Assembly: GCF_002885975.1 (NCBI RefSeq)
Contig: NZ_POSP01000003.1
Span: 992,001 to 1,056,000 of the forward strand
Reading direction: 5' to 3'
DNA: 64,000 bases
Source of the DNA: Paucibacter aquatile
GTDB taxonomy: Bacteria > Pseudomonadota > Gammaproteobacteria > Burkholderiales > Burkholderiaceae_C
Each line of letters opens with the position of its first letter. The stretch's first letter is position 1. The notes beneath the pieces are model-generated. The model saw nothing but the letters and a program-made list of their open reading frames with translations. It was not told the origin of the DNA and did not search any database. This document shows, in pieces, positions 59,323 through 64,000 of the stretch. A program made the position numbers and the translations under genes.

Positions 59323-61314
59323 TCAGCGTTTCAGGTAGTCGAAGAAGGCCTTGGTATTGCTGTCACGCTGCAAGAAATCGCGCACCAGCTCAGGCGCCGG
59401 CTTCTGGCCACCCTGGCCCAGCACCAGATTGCGGTAGCGCATGCCCGTCTCCGGGTTCAGCTTGTCAGCGGCAAAGGCCGTGCGCAGATCCATGGCCACG
59501 ACCAGGCTCCAGAGGTAGCCGTAATAGCCGGCACCGTAACCGCCCGCCACATGGGCAAAGCCGGCCGGGAACTTGCTGCCCTCGACATAACCCTGAGGCG
59601 TGGCGCCCTGCATCTTGGCCCACAGGGCCAGCGGCTCCTGGTGCACCGGGCCATGCAAGGCCAGGTCATAACTGGCGAACAGGTGCTGGCGGCCGTACTG
59701 AGAGCCCTTGCCGAACTCCTTGGCCGCCACCGCCTTGTCCACCAGGGCATCCGGCACTGGCTTGCAGCTGGGGCAGACCTCGGCCATGAGCTTGAGCACC
59801 TTTTTGTCGTAAACCCAGTCTTCCAACATCTGCGAAGGGGCTTCCACAAAGTCCAGCATCACATTGGTACCGCCTTGCGAGGCGTAGTGGGTGTTGGACA
59901 GGTTGTTATGCACGGCATGACCCAGCTCGTGCAGCAGCGTCTCCATCTCACCCAGGGTCAGGCCCTTGCGGTCGAAGTTGACCACCAGGGCGGCCGTGGG
60001 CGTGCGGCCGATGCGGGTGGCGCTGGAGCGCAGCGGCCAGACGGCCGCGTGGTTGTACTTGGCCTCGCGCGGGAACAGATCCACGTAAAGCGTGGCCAGG
60101 GGCTTGCCGCTGGCAGCGTCGCTGACGGCATAGGCCTGAGCCTCCGGATGCCACAGCTCGGCCGGCACGCGGGTGTACTTCACGCCCATCAGCCGCTCGA
60201 TCACGCGCATGGCGAACTGCAGGCTTTCCTGGGCCGGGAAGTACTCGCGGAAGGCTTCCTGGTCGACCGAGAACTGCGCCTGCCGCAGGCGTTCGGCATA
60301 GAAAGCGCTGTCCCAGGCGAAGACCTGGGTGGCCTCCAGCGGGGTACCCAGATGCTGCGCCTTGGCGGCGCGCAACTGGGCCATATCGGCGACTTCGCGC
60401 TCGCTCACCTGGCTCTTCACCTCGTTGAGGAACTTCCAGGCACTGGCCGAGTCCTTGGCCATGCGGCGGCGCAGATTGAAGTCCACGAAGTTGTTGTAGC
60501 CAAAGAGCTTGGCGAAATCCTGGCGCGCCTGCGTGATCTCGTCGAGGATCTTGAGGTTGGCGTCCCCGCCTTCGCTGTTCTTGGCCCGCCACATGCGCTC
60601 ACGCGCGGCAGGGTCTTCGGCCATCTGGATCACCGGGCCGGAGCTGGGGTAGTCCACACCCAGCACGATGCGGCCCTGCGCATCGCGCGGCGCCTTGGCC
60701 CAGACACCCTCGGGCACGCCCTTGAGCTCCGCCTCGCTGAAGCTGACCTTGACGCCGGCATCGCGCAGGTTCTGACCGAACTTCTGGTCCAGCTCGGCCA
60801 GGCGCACCAGCAAGGTTTTGGCTTGCTTGCGCTTGGCCGGCGGCAGGGCCACGCCCGCATCCTCGAAGCTGCCCAGAGCCACACGCTGCAGCTCGCGCTC
60901 CAAAGCGGTGGGCGTGGGCACGCTCTTCAGGGCGCGGTAGAGCTTTTCGTTTTGGCCCACCCCCGTGTTGTACTCGGACCAGGCCATGGCGCAGGCCTGG
61001 GCGGCCTCACGCACAGCTTTGTCGGGGTGGACATTGAGCACGAACTCGATCGGGTACTGCACGTCCTCCTGGTAGGTGTAGTAATCGTCATAGGCCGCCA
61101 GCCAGCCGGTATCCAGCTTGCGCCGTTCCAGCGCAGCCAAGCGCTTCTTGGCGCCGGCCAACCCGGCATCGCAAGCCGACTTGACCTGCGCGACCGATTT
61201 GAATTGGGGAAACGCTGGGCCGGGCAGAACGGCGGCGGCGCCGCCGCTCTGGGCCAGCGCCTGTGCGCCCAGCAAAAGAGCGGCAGCGCCGAGGAACAGA
61301 TGCTTGTGCTTCAT
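59323..61314 (-). CDS. Exported M3-family (Dcp/OpdA-like) zinc metallopeptidase
   Basis: A 663-residue thimet-oligopeptidase-type enzyme that cleaves short peptides. The zinc motif is H462-ELG-H466 in LLHELGHAVHNNL, followed by the Glu in FVEAPSQMLEDWVYD and the substrate Tyr/His region GGYGAGYYGYLWS. Unlike OpdA it starts with a signal peptide (HLFLGAAALLLGAQALAQS), so it is likely periplasmic. The start MKHKHLFLG is preferred; an in-frame ATG at 61347 would lengthen the leader by 11 residues. It is a single-gene unit. Confidence 0.93.
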   Translation of the reverse strand: MKHKHLFLGAAALLLGAQALAQSGGAAAVLPGPAFPQFKSVAQVKSACDAGLAGAKKRLAALERRKLDTGWLAAYDDYYTYQEDVQYPIEFVLNVHPDKAVREAAQACAMAWSEYNTGVGQNEKLYRALKSVPTPTALERELQRVALGSFEDAGVALPPAKRKQAKTLLVRLAELDQKFGQNLRDAGVKVSFSEAELKGVPEGVWAKAPRDAQGRIVLGVDYPSSGPVIQMAEDPAARERMWRAKNSEGGDANLKILDEITQARQDFAKLFGYNNFVDFNLRRRMAKDSASAWKFLNEVKSQVSEREVADMAQLRAAKAQHLGTPLEATQVFAWDSAFYAERLRQAQFSVDQEAFREYFPAQESLQFAMRVIERLMGVKYTRVPAELWHPEAQAYAVSDAASGKPLATLYVDLFPREAKYNHAAVWPLRSSATRIGRTPTAALVVNFDRKGLTLGEMETLLHELGHAVHNNLSNTHYASQGGTNVMLDFVEAPSQMLEDWVYDKKVLKLMAEVCPSCKPVPDALVDKAVAAKEFGKGSQYGRQHLFASYDLALHGPVHQEPLALWAKMQGATPQGYVEGSKFPAGFAHVAGGYGAGYYGYLWSLVVAMDLRTAFAADKLNPETGMRYRNLVLGQGGQKPAPELVRDFLQRDSNTKAFFDYLKR

Positions 61315-61757
61315 GGTGGCAATCGGGAAGAAATGAAATGAAGTCATGGGGCGAACCAGGAGGCCCCTGGCCGCCCGAGGGCTGCAGGCGTAAACGCTTT
61401 GCTCGCAGCCGCCTTGTGGGCTGGGATTGTGCGCCTCCGCGAATCCCGGCCACAGCGGGGTTTGCGACAGGCCAGACCTTTGCAAGCCATGCACCGCGCG
61501 CAAGCCGCACAGCCGACAAGTTCCCCACGGCATGGGCTGCGCCAGCGCAATCCGTGAAACCTTGCCGGAACGCAAGACCTGTCACCTCAAAGCCTGACAT
61601 CATCTGTGTTCAAATTAAGGGTTAGCCCTAGATCGAGCAGCGACTGGGGTTGATGATTGCTTCCGCTGCCTTCTGATTGCGCCGGGATTTCCCTCGGTCG
61701 CCTGCCACTTTGCTTGACACCCGCAACAGCCCCCCCATAAGCTGCGCGCCGAACACC
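61315..61757. other. 443-bp divergent gap between the M3 peptidase and NlpC/P60 genes
   Basis: No gene was found. It must hold both promoters. One on the plus strand is listed separately. GTAAACGCTTTGC at about 61389-61401 resembles half of a LacI-family operator but is not a clean palindrome. AAATTAAGGGTTAG at about 61613-61626 is an AT-rich patch. Confidence 0.4.
61714..61741 (+). promoter_or_regulatory. Promoter of the NlpC/P60 gene
   Basis: A perfect TTGACA (61714-61719) is followed after 16 nt by CATAAG (61736-61741). The predicted start is only about 10 nt before the chosen ATG, so the leader would be very short, or the true start codon lies further down. Confidence 0.5.
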
Positions 61758-62591
61758 ATGCTCGACGCCAGCCGCCAGACCCCCTCCCCCACTGCCACTT
61801 CGCTCGGACGTGCTGTCCGCGCGCTGAGTTTGATGGCGAGCCTGGGTTTGATGGGCGCCTCCTTGGCACAAGCCCAGACCACGCCGCCACCAGGCATGGT
61901 CACCGGCGCCTACGGCCAGAGCCTGCTGCAGAACTCGAGCTCCAGCCAACTGACGGCTGGCCCCACGAACTCACAGAACCTGTCGGCAGTCACCGGCAAT
62001 GCCAACCTCGCGCCCCTACCTGCGGCGCTGGCAGCCTCCGGAAACGGCGGCGCCGCCCATGGCCCGGCCGGAGTCACCACATCCACCTCCAGCGACCCCG
62101 TCAGCCGATTTCTGCAAGAACGCGGCCTGCTGGCGCAAGCTGAGTCCAGCAGCCTGCTGAACCAGGTGCGCGACACCGCCTCCGGCCTGGTGCTCTCGGC
62201 CATGAACTTCCTGGGTGTGCGCTACACGCGCGGCGGCAAGTCGGTCGAAAGCGGCTTTGACTGCAGCGGCTTCACCCGCCACATCTTCGAGCTCAGCGTG
62301 GGCATGGTGCTGCCGCACCGCGCCGACGAACAGGCACGCCTGGCCAGCCTGCTGCCCATCAACAAGACCGAACTCAAGCCCGGCGATCTGGTGTTCTTCA
62401 ACACCATGCGCCGCACCTTCTCGCATGTGGGCATCTACGTCGGCGAGGGCAAGTTCATCCACTCGCCCCGCGTCGGCGGTGCCGTGCGGGTGGAGGACAT
62501 GCGCGAGGCCTACTGGGCCAAGCGCTTCACCGGGGCACGCCGCGCCGACCTGAACGCGGCGGCAGCCAACAACAACGCGCCGGCCAAGTAA
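61758..62591 (+). CDS. NlpC/P60-family cell-wall hydrolase, exported
   Basis: A 277-residue cysteine peptidase that cuts peptide cross-links or stem peptides of peptidoglycan. A signal peptide (LSLMASLGLMGASLAQAQT) is followed by a 90-residue Ser/Ala/Gly-rich linker. The catalytic domain begins near residue 140; the triad is Cys169 in FDCSGF, His223 in FSHVGIYVG and His235 in FIHSPR. The start MLDASRQTPS is tentative; the ribosome site is weak. Confidence 0.92.
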   Translation: MLDASRQTPSPTATSLGRAVRALSLMASLGLMGASLAQAQTTPPPGMVTGAYGQSLLQNSSSSQLTAGPTNSQNLSAVTGNANLAPLPAALAASGNGGAAHGPAGVTTSTSSDPVSRFLQERGLLAQAESSSLLNQVRDTASGLVLSAMNFLGVRYTRGGKSVESGFDCSGFTRHIFELSVGMVLPHRADEQARLASLLPINKTELKPGDLVFFNTMRRTFSHVGIYVGEGKFIHSPRVGGAVRVEDMREAYWAKRFTGARRADLNAAAANNNAPAK

Positions 62592-62624
62592 GCCGCCGGA
62601 CGTTGGACGGTCTTCAGGCCGAAC

Positions 62625-63131
62625 TCAAGGCCGCAAGAACTCTTTCGCTGCCCAGGCCTGGGCCGAGGCTTCGCTCAGCTTGAAACCGGCGTCGACCTTG
62701 ATCTGCGCGATCGTTTCTCCATCGTCGTTGCGCGCAGTCAGCGTGGCATAAGGGTTGTCTTCATCGGGAACGATGTCCAGCAAGACCTGGATGCGGCCCT
62801 GCTCGGTGTCGATCTTCAAGCTTTTGTGCAGGCGGGCGTGGAGCTGCTGCTCATGCCGACGCAGCACCTCGGAGGCGGTTTTCACCAAGGTGTGAAAGGC
62901 CGGCGCCGACAAGGGCTTGGGGTTCTTCTTGTCGCGACCCATGGTCCAGGGGCCGACCAAGGCGGGTTCGGCCTCGCCCGCCAGGGTCATGGCCACAGCC
63001 CAGCCCTCGTCGTCTTCGTTCTTGATGACCTCGGCCGTCCAGCGCTCATCGCGCCAGAGCAGATCGCTCTGCACCCAGGTGTCTTCCTCGTTCAGCACCG
63101 CGTTCTGTGCGGCTTGCAAATGCGTGTTCAT
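62625..63131 (-). CDS. Conserved-looking hypothetical protein
   Basis: A 168-residue soluble protein not recognised from any family. The first half has WVQSDLLWRDERWTAEVIKNEDDEGWAVAMT; the middle MGRDKKNPKPLSAPAFHTLVKTASEVLRRHEQQLHARLHK is basic and helical; the end has VLLDIVPDEDNPYATLTARNDDG. It has no signal peptide or membrane segment. Start MNTHLQ at 63131 or MPAMNT 9 nt upstream. It is convergent with the NlpC/P60 gene and 49 nt downstream of the paaZ stop. Confidence 0.65.
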   Translation of the reverse strand: MNTHLQAAQNAVLNEEDTWVQSDLLWRDERWTAEVIKNEDDEGWAVAMTLAGEAEPALVGPWTMGRDKKNPKPLSAPAFHTLVKTASEVLRRHEQQLHARLHKSLKIDTEQGRIQVLLDIVPDEDNPYATLTARNDDGETIAQIKVDAGFKLSEASAQAWAAKEFLRP

Positions 63132-63180
63132 GGCCGGCACGGTATCACGGCGCCGGCCCGGGCCTGTCAGCAGAGGATGC

Positions 63181-64000
63181 TCAAGCCGGCTTCTTGGCCA
63201 CCAGGGTCAGGATGTCATAACTGGCCACCAGCTCGCCACGCTGGTTCATCACCTGCACATCCCAGGCCACGACGCCCTGCGGCGGCTGGTCGGGGCGATT
63301 GCCGCGGTCGATGCGGCGTTTGCATGTGAGGCGCGCCTGGATGGTGTCACCGATCGCCACCGGGTTCACAAAGCGCAGCGTGTCCAGGCCGTAATTGGCC
63401 AGCACCGGGCCGGGCGCCGGCGACACAAAGAGGCCGGCCGCGGCCGACAACACAAAGTAGCCGTGGGCGATGCGCTGACCGAACTGCGTGTCCTTGGCCG
63501 CCACTTCGTCGAAGTGCATGTAGAAGTAGTCACCCGAGACGCCGCCGAAATTGACGATGTCGGCCTCGCTGACGGTGCGGCGGTGGGTCAGCAGGGAATC
63601 GCCGACCTGGATCTCTTCGAAATACTTGCGGAAGGGATGGACGGCATCCTCCTGCACCCGGCCGCCGCGCTGGTACTCGCCGGTGATGGCGCTCAGCATG
63701 GTCGGGCTGCCCTGCACCGCGCAGCGCTGCAGGTAGTGCTTGACCGAGCGGATGCCGCCCAGCTCTTCGCCACCCCCAGCGCGGCCGGGGCCGCCATGCT
63801 TGAGCTGCGGCAGGGGCGAGCCGTGGCCCGTGGACTCCTTGGCGGCGTCTCGGTCCAGCACCAGCAGACGGCCGTGGAAGGCCGCGGCGTGATAGACCGC
63901 TTGCGCGGCAATCGCCGGCGTCTTGGTGACCACCGAGCCGACCAGGCTGCCGCGGCCCTTGGCGGCCAGGCTCAGGGCCTCGTCCAGTTCCTGGTACGGC
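63181..64000 (-). CDS. paaZ: Phenylacetate-degradation bifunctional protein PaaZ, 3' part
   Basis: PaaZ opens the oxepin-CoA ring (C-terminal MaoC-like hydratase) and oxidises the resulting semialdehyde (N-terminal aldehyde dehydrogenase). The visible 272 residues include the end of the dehydrogenase (LPQLKHGGPGRAGGGEELGG, then VKHYLQRCAVQGSP) and the whole hydratase domain: HPFRKYFEEIQVGDSL, SEADIVNFGGVSGD, GQRIAHGYFVLSAAAGLF and LRFVNPVAIGDTI. The frame is open to the window edge. The rest of the gene lies to the right; other paa genes are presumably there. Confidence 0.92.
   Translation of the reverse strand, partial: PYQELDEALSLAAKGRGSLVGSVVTKTPAIAAQAVYHAAAFHGRLLVLDRDAAKESTGHGSPLPQLKHGGPGRAGGGEELGGIRSVKHYLQRCAVQGSPTMLSAITGEYQRGGRVQEDAVHPFRKYFEEIQVGDSLLTHRRTVSEADIVNFGGVSGDYFYMHFDEVAAKDTQFGQRIAHGYFVLSAAAGLFVSPAPGPVLANYGLDTLRFVNPVAIGDTIQARLTCKRRIDRGNRPDQPPQGVVAWDVQVMNQRGELVASYDILTLVAKKPA

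Noticed and set aside
59176..61341. 721-codon plus-strand open frame opposite the M3 peptidase gene
   Set aside because: The peptidase frame has the HELGH motif and a signal peptide; the antisense frame is GC-driven.
61389..61401. LacI-family operator in the M3/NlpC gap
   Set aside because: The two halves are not symmetric enough, and there is no LacI-type gene nearby.
1..64000. CRISPR arrays, insertion sequences, integrases or rRNA genes
   Set aside because: No regular direct-repeat arrays, transposase or integrase motifs, or rRNA-like segments were seen anywhere in the window.

Overview
The window is chromosomal DNA of a high-GC betaproteobacterium. Protein sequences, gene style (BUG-type TctC receptor, CioAB-type cytochrome bd, PAS-rich hybrid kinases, short intergenic gaps, intrinsic terminators) point to Burkholderiales, most likely the Roseateles/Pelomonas/Rubrivivax neighbourhood; the genus is inference. 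Most of it is core genome: alaS, prfB with its programmed frameshift, pepN, fbp, tRNA-Thr(CGU), moaD-moeA-thrC-hom, an alaA-like aminotransferase, bcp, a PIN-PhoH ATPase. No phage, insertion sequence, CRISPR array or plasmid function was seen. The window opens inside a succinate-semialdehyde dehydrogenase-like gene and closes inside a paaZ-like gene, both on the minus strand.

Layout. 1-6.7 kb: aldehyde dehydrogenase (-), alaS, UPF0149 protein, SET methyltransferase (-), an attenuator-like leader and an AaaT-like amino-acid N-acetyltransferase. 6.4-9.9 kb: a minus-strand gbsR-cydA-cydB operon behind a 32-bp near-perfect palindrome. 10-16.5 kb: hydrolases, GNAT acetyltransferases, a DUF2975/XRE pair behind a dyad, two exported proteins of unknown function, an ArsC-like protein and an orphan DUF4212 subunit. 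16.6-22.5 kb: prfB, pepN, fbp, tRNA-Thr, a VanZ-like protein. 22.5-26.8 kb: a 1424-residue CHASE/PAS hybrid histidine kinase.

27-33.6 kb holds the most unusual set: a small His/acid-rich protein, a 630-bp structured gap, then five tightly packed genes (glucose-type periplasmic binding protein, OmpR-type regulator, histidine kinase, flavin-dependent tryptophan-halogenase-family protein, YCII-like protein). The first four overlap head to tail, and there is no sugar permease or ATPase. 33.6-37.3 kb is a BlaI / M56 (BlaR1-like, with ankyrin repeats instead of a penicillin-binding sensor) / serine hydrolase module with two matching dyads at the blaI promoter. 37.4-41.5 kb pairs a FucP/GluP-type sugar MFS transporter with a carbohydrate-type TonB-dependent receptor.

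42-48 kb is a minus-strand run from the aminotransferase through hom, thrC, moeA, moaD to speD. 48-52 kb has bcp, phoH behind a terminator-containing leader, and a Cof-type HAD phosphatase. 52-58 kb is a probable operon of an oxalate-CoA-ligase-like enzyme, a tripartite tricarboxylate transporter (tctC, tctB, tctA) and a PanE-like reductase. 58-64 kb has an orphan PhnD-type binding protein, an M3 peptidase, an NlpC/P60 protein, a conserved hypothetical and the 3' part of paaZ.

All functional names rest on reading the translations and recalling family motifs; no database search was run.
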